Source: Comamonadaceae bacterium
Lineage (GTDB): Bacteria; Pseudomonadota; Gammaproteobacteria; Burkholderiales; Burkholderiaceae_C
DNA: 6,015 nt
Assembly: GCA_947452325.1 (NCBI GenBank)
Contig: CANGCZ010000107.1
Location: forward strand, 1 to 6,015
Direction of reading: 5' to 3'
Positions 1 through 5,793 of the stretch are shown in pieces. The first letter of the stretch is position 1; each line of letters starts with the position of its first letter. A model generated the notes under the pieces. That model saw only the letters and a list, made by a program, of their open reading frames with translations. It had not been told where the DNA came from and did not search any database. The translations under genes and the position numbers were made by a program.

Positions 1-425
1 CCGGCGTAAGTGCTGTGATTCACGCCATAGACAAACATCGGTGTGTCGTCTTTGGAAGGCGCTGACAACAACACTTTTTTAGCGCCTGCAGCCAGGTGTT
101 TTTCTGCGGTGGGTTTGTCCAGAAACAAACCGGTGGCTTCGATGACGATGTCTGCACCGACCTCGTTCCACTTCAAAGCTGACGGGTCACGCTCTTGGGT
201 GAGACGGATTTTTTTGCCATTCACCACCAACACGCCGTTGTCCACCGACACCTCGCCTTTGAAGCGGCCGTGAACGCTGTCGTACTTCAACATGTAAGCC
301 AGGTAATCGGGCTCGAGCAAATCGTTGATGGCAACGATTTCAATGTCGTTGAAGTTTTGAATGGCGGCACGAAACACCATGCGTCCGATGCGACCGAATC
401 CGTTGATACCTACTTTGATGGCCAT
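1..425 (-). CDS. gap: Type I glyceraldehyde-3-phosphate dehydrogenase, N-terminal 141 residues (cut by window edge)
   Basis: Cytosolic enzyme that reversibly oxidises glyceraldehyde-3-phosphate with NAD(P)+ and phosphate to 1,3-bisphosphoglycerate. Only the N-terminal Rossmann domain is visible. It starts MAIKVGINGFGRIGR, with the dinucleotide-binding loop NGFGRIGR at residues 8-15 and Asn34-Asp35 at the end of the second strand, where an acid usually favours NAD+. Other GAPDH signatures are KYDSVHGRFKG (47-57), EATGLF (96-101), and SAPSKDD followed by YGVNH (121-137). The catalytic Cys, normally near residue 150 in SCTTN, lies beyond the edge; the family length is about 330-340 residues. The ATG at 425 (minus strand) is preceded by GAAAGAG with 5-base spacing, which supports the start. 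It lies 62 bases downstream of tkt on the same strand, so the two are probably co-transcribed. Assignment is secure; coenzyme preference is inferred. Confidence 0.97.
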   Translation of the reverse strand, partial: MAIKVGINGFGRIGRMVFRAAIQNFNDIEIVAINDLLEPDYLAYMLKYDSVHGRFKGEVSVDNGVLVVNGKKIRLTQERDPSALKWNEVGADIVIEATGLFLDKPTAEKHLAAGAKKVLLSAPSKDDTPMFVYGVNHSTYA

Positions 426-461
426 GGCTACTCTTTCTATCAATACAAGTTAAACAAGATC

Positions 462-478
462 GCGCTGTCTGGCAGCGC
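462..478 (-). other. Small GC-rich hairpin between tkt and gap
   Basis: GCGCTG (462-467) and CAGCGC (473-478) form a perfect 6-bp stem with a 5-base loop. On the minus-strand transcript it begins 10 bases after the tkt stop codon and is followed by GATCTTGTTT, which is only moderately U-rich. It could be a weak or leaky terminator, or an mRNA-processing or stabilising stem setting the tkt:gap ratio. It is too short and its tail too poor to call a strong terminator. Confidence 0.3.
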
Positions 479-487
479 ATGAAACTA

Positions 488-2542
488 TCAAGCCCGCTGC
501 AACACGGCGCGCACGGTGTCAGCGACGTTTTCAGGGGTGAAGCCAAAGTGTTTGAACAACACAGGTGCCGGTGCGCTCTCGCCATAGGTGTCGATGCCGA
601 CCACCGCCGACACACCGTATTTCCACCAGCCGTCGGTGCTGCCCATCTCTACCGCGATGCGCGGCACACCTGCCGGCAACACAGCTGATTTGTAAGCCAT
701 GCTTTGGCGGTCAAACGTGGTGGTGCTGGGCATGGAGACCACGCGCACCGCCACTTTGTGTTCGGCCAGCAAGGCTTGGGCTTTGAGGGCGAGTTGCACT
801 TCAGAGCCGGTGGCGATGATGACGGCTTGCGCTTTTTTGTTCATGCCGACTTCAGACGGTTCGGCCAGCACATAAGCGCCTTTGTTGATCGCGTCCAAAC
901 CGCTGGCGTCTTTGGCATTGCTGTCGCCTTTGGGCAAGTACGGCAGGTTTTGGCGGCTCAACAACAAAGCGGTGGGGCGGTGTGCGTTTTGCAATGCGAC
1001 GGCCCATGCGACGGTGGTTTCTGCGGTATCCGCCGGACGCCACACATCCAAGCCGGGGATGAGGCGAAGCGATGCCGCATGCTCGATGGATTGGTGGGTC
1101 GGGCCGTCTTCGCCCAGACCGATGGAGTCGTGGGTGAACACATGCACCACGCGCTGCTTCATGAGCGCGGCCATGCGGATGGCGTTGCGTGAATAGTCGG
1201 AAAAGGTGAGGAAGGTGCCGCCGTAGGGGATGAAGCCGCCGTGCAGCGTGATGCCATTCATGATGGCGGCCATGCCGAATTCGCGCACGCCATAGTTGAT
1301 GTGACGACCGCCGTGTCCGTGCTCGTCTTTGACGACGCGCCCAGCCAGATCGACACGCATGTTGGGTGTGGACTTGGTGTTGGTCAGGTTGGAGCCGGTC
1401 AGATCGGCACTGCCGCCTAGCAACTCAGGGATGGCAGCGGTGAAAGCTTCAAGCGCCAATTGGCTGGCTTTGCGGCTGGCCACGGTTTCGGCTTTGGTAT
1501 TGGCTGCAACCACGGCATCGACCACGGTTTGGTGGAAGTTGGACGGCAAGTCGCCGGCCATGCGGCGTTTGAATTCAGCAGCCAGTTCGGGGTGTGCAGC
1601 TGCATACGCCTGAAACAACTGGTTCCACTGTTGCTCTTGCTGCGCGCCTTTGGCTTTGGCGTCCCAATCGGCATAGACATCCGCAGGCACATGGAATGGC
1701 TCGTGCGGCCAGTGGATAGCTGTGCGCGTCAGCGCGATTTCTTCCGTGCCCAAAGGTTCGCCATGGGCTTTGGCGGTGTCCACGCGGTTCGGGCTGCCTT
1801 GGCCGATATGGGTTTTGCAAGCGATGAGGGTGGGCTTGTCGGCGCTGTGTTTGGCAGTCGCTATGGCTTGCGAGACTGCGTTCACGTCATGGCCGTCAAC
1901 GCTGATGACGTTCCAGCCGTAGGCTTTGAAACGCGCCGGTGTGTCATCGATGAACCAAGGCGTGACCTTGCCGTCGATGGAAATGCCGTTGTCGTCATAC
2001 AAAGCAATCAGCTTGTTGAGCTTCCAGGCGCCAGCCAATGCACAAGCCTCGTGGCTGATGCCTTCCATCATGCAGCCGTCGCCCATGAACACATAGGTGT
2101 GGTGGTCAACGATGTCATGGCCGGGTCGGTTGAATTCAGACGCCAGCAGTTTTTCTGCCAGTGCCATGCCCACCGCGTTGGTGATGCCTTGGCCCAGCGG
2201 GCCGGTGGTGGTTTCCACACCTGGGGTGATGCCGACCTCAGGGTGGCCTGCGGTTTTGCTGTGCAACTGGCGGAAGTTTTTCAGCTCGCTCATCGGCAAG
2301 TCGTAGCCGGTGAGGTGCAGCAGCGCATAAATCAACATGGAGCCGTGTCCGTTGGACAGCACGAAGCGGTCGCGGTCTGCCCAGTGCGGGTGGGATGGGT
2401 TGTGTTTCAAATGCCCGCCCCATAAGGCGACGGCGATGTCCGCCATGCCCATGGGTGCGCCGGGGTGACCGGAATTTGCAATTTGTACCGCGTCCATTGC
2501 CAAGGCGCGAATCGCACTGGCCATTTGTTGGTGGTTCGCCAT
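488..2542 (-). CDS. tkt: Transketolase (684 aa, complete)
   Basis: Thiamine-diphosphate and divalent-metal enzyme that moves two-carbon ketol units between sugar phosphates in the non-oxidative pentose phosphate pathway (and the Calvin cycle where present). The TPP-binding N-terminal domain has SGHPGAPMG (24-32, His26), LSNGHGSM (62-69, His66), GPLGQG (114-119), and the metal/TPP motif GDG (154-156) through DDNGISIDG (183-191, Asn185). The pyrimidine domain has the activating Glu421 in GVREFGM and HDSIGLGEDGPTHQ (471-484). A C-terminal domain has ATGSEV (577-582) and GESAPA (654-659). Length matches the family (about 660-690) and the sequence closely resembles the E. coli enzyme. The frame stays open 49 codons upstream of 2542, but ATG 2542 (MANHQQMASAIRALAMDAV) matches the family N-terminus and has a GGAG six bases upstream. 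gap follows on the same strand, and murU diverges on the other side. Confidence 0.98.
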   Translation of the reverse strand: MANHQQMASAIRALAMDAVQIANSGHPGAPMGMADIAVALWGGHLKHNPSHPHWADRDRFVLSNGHGSMLIYALLHLTGYDLPMSELKNFRQLHSKTAGHPEVGITPGVETTTGPLGQGITNAVGMALAEKLLASEFNRPGHDIVDHHTYVFMGDGCMMEGISHEACALAGAWKLNKLIALYDDNGISIDGKVTPWFIDDTPARFKAYGWNVISVDGHDVNAVSQAIATAKHSADKPTLIACKTHIGQGSPNRVDTAKAHGEPLGTEEIALTRTAIHWPHEPFHVPADVYADWDAKAKGAQQEQQWNQLFQAYAAAHPELAAEFKRRMAGDLPSNFHQTVVDAVVAANTKAETVASRKASQLALEAFTAAIPELLGGSADLTGSNLTNTKSTPNMRVDLAGRVVKDEHGHGGRHINYGVREFGMAAIMNGITLHGGFIPYGGTFLTFSDYSRNAIRMAALMKQRVVHVFTHDSIGLGEDGPTHQSIEHAASLRLIPGLDVWRPADTAETTVAWAVALQNAHRPTALLLSRQNLPYLPKGDSNAKDASGLDAINKGAYVLAEPSEVGMNKKAQAVIIATGSEVQLALKAQALLAEHKVAVRVVSMPSTTTFDRQSMAYKSAVLPAGVPRIAVEMGSTDGWWKYGVSAVVGIDTYGESAPAPVLFKHFGFTPENVADTVRAVLQRA

Positions 2543-2548
2543 GGGTGG

Positions 2549-2552
2549 CTCC
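2549..2552 (-). promoter_or_regulatory. Shine-Dalgarno GGAG deciding the tkt start
   Basis: GGAG on the minus strand, six bases before ATG 2542. It selects this start over in-frame starts as far upstream as 2689. The extra 49 residues those would add do not look like transketolase and would cross the putative promoter. Confidence 0.75.
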
Positions 2553-2583
2553 GTGTAAAGAGGGATGTAGAGGGGAACCGGAC

Positions 2584-2589
2584 ATTTTA
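2584..2589 (-). promoter_or_regulatory. Candidate -10 element for the tkt-gap unit
   Basis: On the minus strand this reads TAAAAT, a 5/6 match to TATAAT, placing a start near 2577 and giving a leader of about 35 bases to the tkt ATG. No good -35 hexamer lies 16-18 bases upstream, where the sequence is CAGCCG. The promoter may therefore depend on an activator, which would fit the adjacent palindrome at 2613-2626. Inferred from sequence only. Confidence 0.4.
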
Positions 2590-2612
2590 ACCAAACCTGC
2601 CGGGCACGGCTG

Positions 2613-2626
2613 TGTGGCATGCCACA
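2613..2626. promoter_or_regulatory. Perfect 14-bp palindrome, candidate operator in the tkt/murU divergent region
   Basis: TGTGGCATGCCACA equals its own reverse complement and sits alone in the 175-bp region between two divergent genes. Relative to the putative tkt -10 (2584-2589) it is just upstream of where the -35 would be, a usual place for an activator or repressor. The outer TGT-N8-ACA layout loosely resembles sites of sugar-phosphate regulators such as HexR (TTGT-N7/8-ACAA in Pseudomonas), but the regulator is not identified. Confidence 0.4.
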
Positions 2627-2717
2627 GACGATTTGAACCGTGGTTTGTTCGTTATCTGGTCCATTCCATCGAGAAGCTGTCAGTGACAACGCACGGGCTG
2701 GCTACACTCGGATCACT

Positions 2718-3494
2718 GTGACTTTGATCTCAAAAGCAAATACTTTTTCAGGCTCGGCCCGGGCCATGGTGTTGGCCGCCGGTCGCGGCGAGCGCATGCG
2801 CCCGCTGACCGACACCTGCCCGAAACCGCTGTTGCAAGTGCGTGCTTTCCCTTTGCTTTACTACCCCTTGCAAGCATTGTGTAGTGCAGGCGTGTCTGCA
2901 ACAGTGATCAACACCGGTTGGTTAGGCGATCAGATTGAACCGGTTTTCGGCACACACTTTCACTCACCCAAGGCTGACGCAAACCCCATGCACTTGCTTT
3001 ATTCGCACGAAGGCCGTGGCGCGGGTGAGGCTTTGGAAACAGCGGGCGGCATTCTGCGGGCCTTGCCCTTGTTGGATGATGTGTTTTGGGTCGCGGCTGG
3101 CGATGTGTTTGTGCCTGCTTTTGTTTTTTCTGCAGGTGATTACGACAGCTTCAAAGCACGCGATGCGCTGGCGCATATCTGGCTGGTACCCAACCCCGAA
3201 CACAACCCGCATGGTGATTTTGGCTTATCTACCGATGGCTTGGCTTTGAATGTACCGCGAACGACCACTTTGCCCTTGTTTACCTTCAGCACCATCGCGC
3301 TTTATAAACGCGCATTTTTTGAAGCCGATTGGTGCAACATACCCGAAGGCAACTCGCAGGGCATCAAAGCGCCGCTGGCGCCCATGTTGCGGGCGGCCAT
3401 GGACCGCGGGCTGGTCAGCGCGAGCTTGTATGACGGCCTGTGGGTGGATGTGGGCACGCCTGAGCGTTTGGCTCAACTCAATGCTGATGGATGA
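2718..3494 (+). CDS. murU: Sugar-1-phosphate nucleotidyltransferase, probably N-acetylmuramate-1-phosphate uridylyltransferase MurU
   Basis: MurU transfers UMP from UTP to MurNAc-1-phosphate in the cytosol, giving UDP-MurNAc in the peptidoglycan recycling route that bypasses de novo synthesis. Visible (counting from GTG 2718): the nucleotide-binding signature MVLAAGRGERMRPLTD (17-32) and PKPLL (35-39), ETAGGILRALPLL (107-119), a metal-binding Asp129 in AAGDVF, a MurU-like PNPEHNPHGDFGL stretch, and C-terminal WVDVGTPERL with Asp244. GTG 2718 gives 258 residues. ATG 2766 (242 aa) would remove residues of the first beta strand that family members have before this Met (usually MKAMILAAGRG), so an upstream start is preferred; GGA at 2710-2712 is a weak Shine-Dalgarno. 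TTG 2724 is also possible. The partner kinase gene amgK is not next to it here. A related sugar-1-phosphate guanylyl- or thymidylyltransferase is the alternative; the overall pattern favours MurU. Confidence 0.82.
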   Translation: MTLISKANTFSGSARAMVLAAGRGERMRPLTDTCPKPLLQVRAFPLLYYPLQALCSAGVSATVINTGWLGDQIEPVFGTHFHSPKADANPMHLLYSHEGRGAGEALETAGGILRALPLLDDVFWVAAGDVFVPAFVFSAGDYDSFKARDALAHIWLVPNPEHNPHGDFGLSTDGLALNVPRTTTLPLFTFSTIALYKRAFFEADWCNIPEGNSQGIKAPLAPMLRAAMDRGLVSASLYDGLWVDVGTPERLAQLNADG

Positions 3495-3574
3495 CCAAGC
3501 CTCATGGCGTTGCCAAAGGACATATGACTTGTCGCGCAGCTGATGTAAATCCCGCTCCTACAATTGATAGATGA
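3491..3574 (+). CDS. Possible 27-codon mini-ORF linking murU to pepP
   Basis: ATG 3491 opens a 27-codon frame with no recognisable protein similarity. Its ATG overlaps the murU stop as ATGA (3491-3494), and its TGA overlaps the pepP ATG as ATGA (3571-3574). It therefore covers the whole 76-base intergenic gap in the third frame. A second in-frame ATG at 3524 follows AAAGGA (3515-3520) at only 3 bases and would give a 16-residue version. The likely role, if translated, is to carry ribosomes from murU to pepP, which has no clear Shine-Dalgarno of its own. Coincidence is possible, and there is no evidence for a functional peptide. Confidence 0.35.
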   Translation: MTKPHGVAKGHMTCRAADVNPAPTIDR

Positions 3575-4953
3575 CCTCTTTATATGCTTCACGCCGCGCC
3601 GCATTAGCCGCCCAATTAAGTGCTGGTGGTGTCGCCATCATCCCCACCGCGCCTGAACGTGCCCGCAACCGCGACGCGGATTTTCCTTACCGCCACGACA
3701 GTTATTTTTTCTACCTCACCGGTTTCACAGAGCCGAATGCATGGCTGGTGATTGAAGCCAGTGGTCGCAGCACTGTGTTTTGTCAGCCCAAAGATCTGGA
3801 ACGTGAAATTTGGGACGGCATACGCTTAGGCCCGCAAGCCGCGCCTGCTGCCTTGGGCGTGAATCAAGCGTTTTCTGTTGCCGAGTTGGATACGCAACTT
3901 CCAAAGTTGCTGGAAAACCAGACTTCGGTTTGGTACCCGTTTGCCACGCACGACAGTTTGTCCTCGCACATCGATGGCTGGTTGAACAAAGTGCGCGCCC
4001 GTGTGCGCATGGGCGTGTCCTGCCCTAGCGTTCAACACGACCTGTGCGTGTTGCTTGACGAGATGCGTCTGGTGAAAGACGCGCACGAACAAGACACCAT
4101 GCGCCGCGCCGCGCAAATCAGCGCCGCCGCCCATGTGCGCGCCATGCAATTGAGTGCGCGCATGTTGCGCGACGGTCAGGACGTGCGTGAATACCATTTA
4201 GAAGCCGAGTTGCTGCATGAGTTCCGCCGCCACGGCTCGCAGTTTCCGGCCTACACCTCCATCGTCGCAGCCGGAGCCAACGCCTGTGTTTTGCATTACC
4301 GCGCAGACACCGCGCCGGTGCGCAACGGCGACTTGGTATTGATCGACGCCGGTTGCGAGCTTGACGGTTATGCGTCCGACATCACACGCACTTTTCCGGC
4401 CAATGGCACATTCAGCGGACCGCAACGCGCGCTCTATGACATCGTGCTGGCCGCGCAATACGCCGCCGCTGACGCGACCCAAGCTGGTGCTCGGTTCAAC
4501 GACCCGCACAACGCCGCAGTGAAAGTGCTGGCACAAGGCCTGCTCGATGTGGGTCTGTTGTCGCATGACAAACACGGCTCTTTACAAGACGTGATCGAAA
4601 AGAAAGCCTATTTCCCGTTTTACATGCACCGCACCAGCCACTGGCTGGGCATGGACGTGCACGACTGCGGCAGCTATATCGAGCCCGGCGAAGCCAACGC
4701 CGAGCCGCCCAAGGCCGACCCGGTCACCGGCCAAATGGTGCAAGCCCGCCCCAGCCGCGTGCTGCATCCGGGCATGGTGTTGACTTTAGAGCCTGGCTTG
4801 TATGTGCGCCCGGGCGAGGGCGTTCCAGAACAATTCTGGAATATCGGCATACGCATTGAAGACGATGCCATCGTCACCGCCAGCGGTTGCGAATTGATCA
4901 GCCGCGGTGTGCCGGTAGACGCAGACGAGATTGAAGCTTTGATGCGCGGTTGA
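3571..4953 (+). CDS. pepP: Xaa-Pro aminopeptidase, aminopeptidase P (M24B family, 460 aa)
   Basis: Cytosolic dinuclear-metal (usually Mn2+) peptidase that removes the N-terminal residue from peptides with proline second. An N-terminal aminopeptidase-P domain (about 1-170, with RNRDADFPYRHDSYFFYLTGF at 32-52) precedes the pita-bread catalytic domain. All five metal ligands are visible: Asp259 (LIDAG), Asp270 (SDITRTF), His357 (TSHWLG), Glu407 (LTLEPG) and Glu430 (IRIED). Conserved His242, His353 and His364 are also present. Ligands before His357 keep the E. coli PepP spacing, but the His357-Glu407 interval is about 21 residues longer owing to a Pro/Ala-rich insert near 371-397. The start is fixed, since an in-frame TAG lies immediately before ATG 3571. 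No good Shine-Dalgarno is seen, so translation probably depends on the overlapping mini-ORF; a TACAAT at 3559-3564 also allows a leaderless transcript. Confidence 0.96.
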   Translation: MTSLYASRRAALAAQLSAGGVAIIPTAPERARNRDADFPYRHDSYFFYLTGFTEPNAWLVIEASGRSTVFCQPKDLEREIWDGIRLGPQAAPAALGVNQAFSVAELDTQLPKLLENQTSVWYPFATHDSLSSHIDGWLNKVRARVRMGVSCPSVQHDLCVLLDEMRLVKDAHEQDTMRRAAQISAAAHVRAMQLSARMLRDGQDVREYHLEAELLHEFRRHGSQFPAYTSIVAAGANACVLHYRADTAPVRNGDLVLIDAGCELDGYASDITRTFPANGTFSGPQRALYDIVLAAQYAAADATQAGARFNDPHNAAVKVLAQGLLDVGLLSHDKHGSLQDVIEKKAYFPFYMHRTSHWLGMDVHDCGSYIEPGEANAEPPKADPVTGQMVQARPSRVLHPGMVLTLEPGLYVRPGEGVPEQFWNIGIRIEDDAIVTASGCELISRGVPVDADEIEALMRG

Positions 4954-4968
4954 CATTGCCGCGCCACT

Positions 4969-5005
4969 CTAGATAGACGCTATCAATCAATTAGCAAGAA
5001 TCAAT
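4969..5005 (+). promoter_or_regulatory. Candidate OxyR binding site upstream of rubrerythrin
   Basis: CTAG (4969-4972), CTAT (4980-4983), TTAG (4991-4994) and CAAT (5002-5005) are each separated by exactly 7 bases. The OxyR consensus is ATAG-N7-CTAT-N7-ATAG-N7-CTAT, so 13 of 16 core positions match in register. Each half also fits the LysR-type T-N11-A rule (4970/4982 and 4992/5004). The site ends at the putative -35 (5005-5010), the usual position for OxyR activation. The downstream gene encodes a peroxide reductase, which fits. No regulator gene is visible in the window. Confidence 0.5.
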
Positions 5006-5034
5006 TGGTCTTTTTAATCGAGCAAGCCTATCAT
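5005..5034 (+). promoter_or_regulatory. Candidate sigma-70 promoter for the rubrerythrin operon
   Basis: A weak -35 TTGGTC (5005-5010), an 18-base spacer, and a good -10 TATCAT (5029-5034, 5/6 match). Transcription would start near 5041, giving a leader of about 35 bases. The poor -35 next to the OxyR-like site suggests an activator-dependent promoter. The 122-base gap 4954-5075 shows no terminator for pepP. Confidence 0.45.
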
Positions 5035-5075
5035 TCCTCCTGTCCCGATTTATTTCATCAATCACAGGAGTTTCT

Positions 5076-5558
5076 ATGAGTCACACACAACGCCCGGAAA
5101 TCAAAACCATGGCCAACCTCGAAGCCGCGTTCGCCGGTGAATCCATGGCCCACACCAAGTACCGCTATTTCGCCCGCATCGCCCGCGCCATGGGTGACGA
5201 AGAAACCGCGCGCACTTTCGAGGAAACCGCCGAACAAGAGTTGCACCACGCCTTCGGTCACCTGGATTTGCTCTATCCCAAAGCCGGCATGACCCCGGCC
5301 AAGGCTTTGCAAATCGCGATTGACGGCGAAACCTACGAATACACCGAGATGTACCCGTCGTTCCGGCGCACCGCCGAGGCCGAGGGCAACGCCGCCGCCG
5401 TGGCCGAGATGAACGAGCAAATCCAAGAGTCCCGGGTGCATGCAGCCCAGTTCACCGCCACATTGGAAAAAGCCCAAAAGCGTTTCGCTGCGTTGACCAA
5501 AGTGGAAGAGCGCCATGCCAACCACTACAAAGCGCGCTTGGCAACAGTCACGGCCTGA
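5076..5558 (+). CDS. rbr: Single-domain rubrerythrin (160 aa), no C-terminal rubredoxin domain
   Basis: Non-haem diiron protein of the ferritin-like fold that reduces H2O2 to water with electrons from rubredoxin, probably in the cytosol. Compared with Desulfovibrio rubrerythrin, the first-helix ligand is Glu22 (AFAGESMA), the second-helix pair Glu55-x2-His58 (QELHHA), and the third-helix pair Glu85/Glu88 (GETYEYTEMYP). The fourth-helix Glu-x2-His is ambiguous: His122 is in register, but its -3 position is Ser119 with Glu118 one further back. A perfect Glu144-x2-His147 lies 25 residues later. The classical C-terminal rubredoxin domain is absent and its place is taken by a charged, apparently helical tail. 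A stand-alone rubredoxin is encoded 55 bases downstream. Shine-Dalgarno AGGAG (5066-5070) lies 5 bases before ATG 5076. An OxyR-like site upstream suggests peroxide induction. Confidence 0.93.
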   Translation: MSHTQRPEIKTMANLEAAFAGESMAHTKYRYFARIARAMGDEETARTFEETAEQELHHAFGHLDLLYPKAGMTPAKALQIAIDGETYEYTEMYPSFRRTAEAEGNAAAVAEMNEQIQESRVHAAQFTATLEKAQKRFAALTKVEERHANHYKARLATVTA

Positions 5559-5613
5559 CACCGGATTTAGCGATACTCACCCTTAACTTTCAACGAATCA
5601 CGCAGGAGTTTTC

Positions 5614-5790
5614 ATGAGCAACACCCACCGAACCTATGTTTGCATTGTTTGCGGTTTCACCTACGACGAAGCCGCCGGTCGCCCCGAAGACGGCATCGCG
5701 CCGGGCACCTTGTGGGCCGATGTACCCGCCGATTGGTCCTGCCCAGATTGCGGCGTATCCAAAGCCGATTTTGAAATGGTCGAGATCTAA
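5614..5790 (+). CDS. rubA: Rubredoxin (58 aa)
   Basis: Small one-iron electron carrier. The two metal-binding knuckles are complete: Cys10-x2-Cys13-Gly (YVCIVCGFTYD) and Cys43-Pro-x-Cys46-Gly (WSCPDCGVSK), with the usual aromatic and acidic residues (Tyr8, Trp34, Trp42, Phe53). Length is typical for a stand-alone rubredoxin (50-60 residues). Shine-Dalgarno AGGAG (5604-5608) lies 5 bases before ATG 5614. It sits between rubrerythrin (55-base gap without terminator) and a flavoprotein reductase (3-base gap), so it most likely carries electrons from the reductase to the rubrerythrin. It replaces the rubredoxin domain that classical rubrerythrins carry in cis. In other bacteria rubredoxins also serve alkane hydroxylases; no such gene is visible here. 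Confidence 0.97.
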   Translation: MSNTHRTYVCIVCGFTYDEAAGRPEDGIAPGTLWADVPADWSCPDCGVSKADFEMVEI

Positions 5791-5793
5791 ACC

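Noticed and set aside
1460..2425. 321-codon open frame on the plus strand inside the transketolase gene
   Set aside because: It lies wholly antisense to a complete, strongly conserved transketolase. The translation has no recognisable domain, and long antisense frames are expected in GC-rich coding DNA.
2683..2708. GTGACA (2683-2688) with TACACT (2703-2708) as a murU promoter
   Set aside because: Each hexamer is fair, but the 14-base spacer is too short for a sigma-70 promoter. Kept only as a comment on the murU start.
3225..3476. Minus-strand frame opposite the 3' part of murU
   Set aside because: Antisense to conserved nucleotidyltransferase motifs, without start signals or a recognisable product.
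3826..4575. Two minus-strand frames opposite pepP (3826-4197 and 4198-4575)
   Set aside because: Both are antisense to conserved PepP sequence, with composition typical of shadow frames and no known motif.
4972..4984. GATAG-ACG-CTATC inverted repeat as a terminator for pepP
   Set aside because: A 5-bp AT-rich stem with a 3-base loop and no following U-run is not a credible terminator. The bases are better explained as part of the OxyR-like site.
4985..5006. Direct repeat AATCAATT at 4985-4992 and 4999-5006
   Set aside because: The two 8-bp copies, 14 bases apart, fall within the OxyR-like/-35 region. I know no regulator with this pattern, and short AT-rich repeats arise easily in promoters.
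5058..5561. 167-codon minus-strand frame opposite rubrerythrin
   Set aside because: It mirrors the codon structure of rbr, is rich in Gly/Val/His as typical of antisense frames, and shows no motif or start signal.
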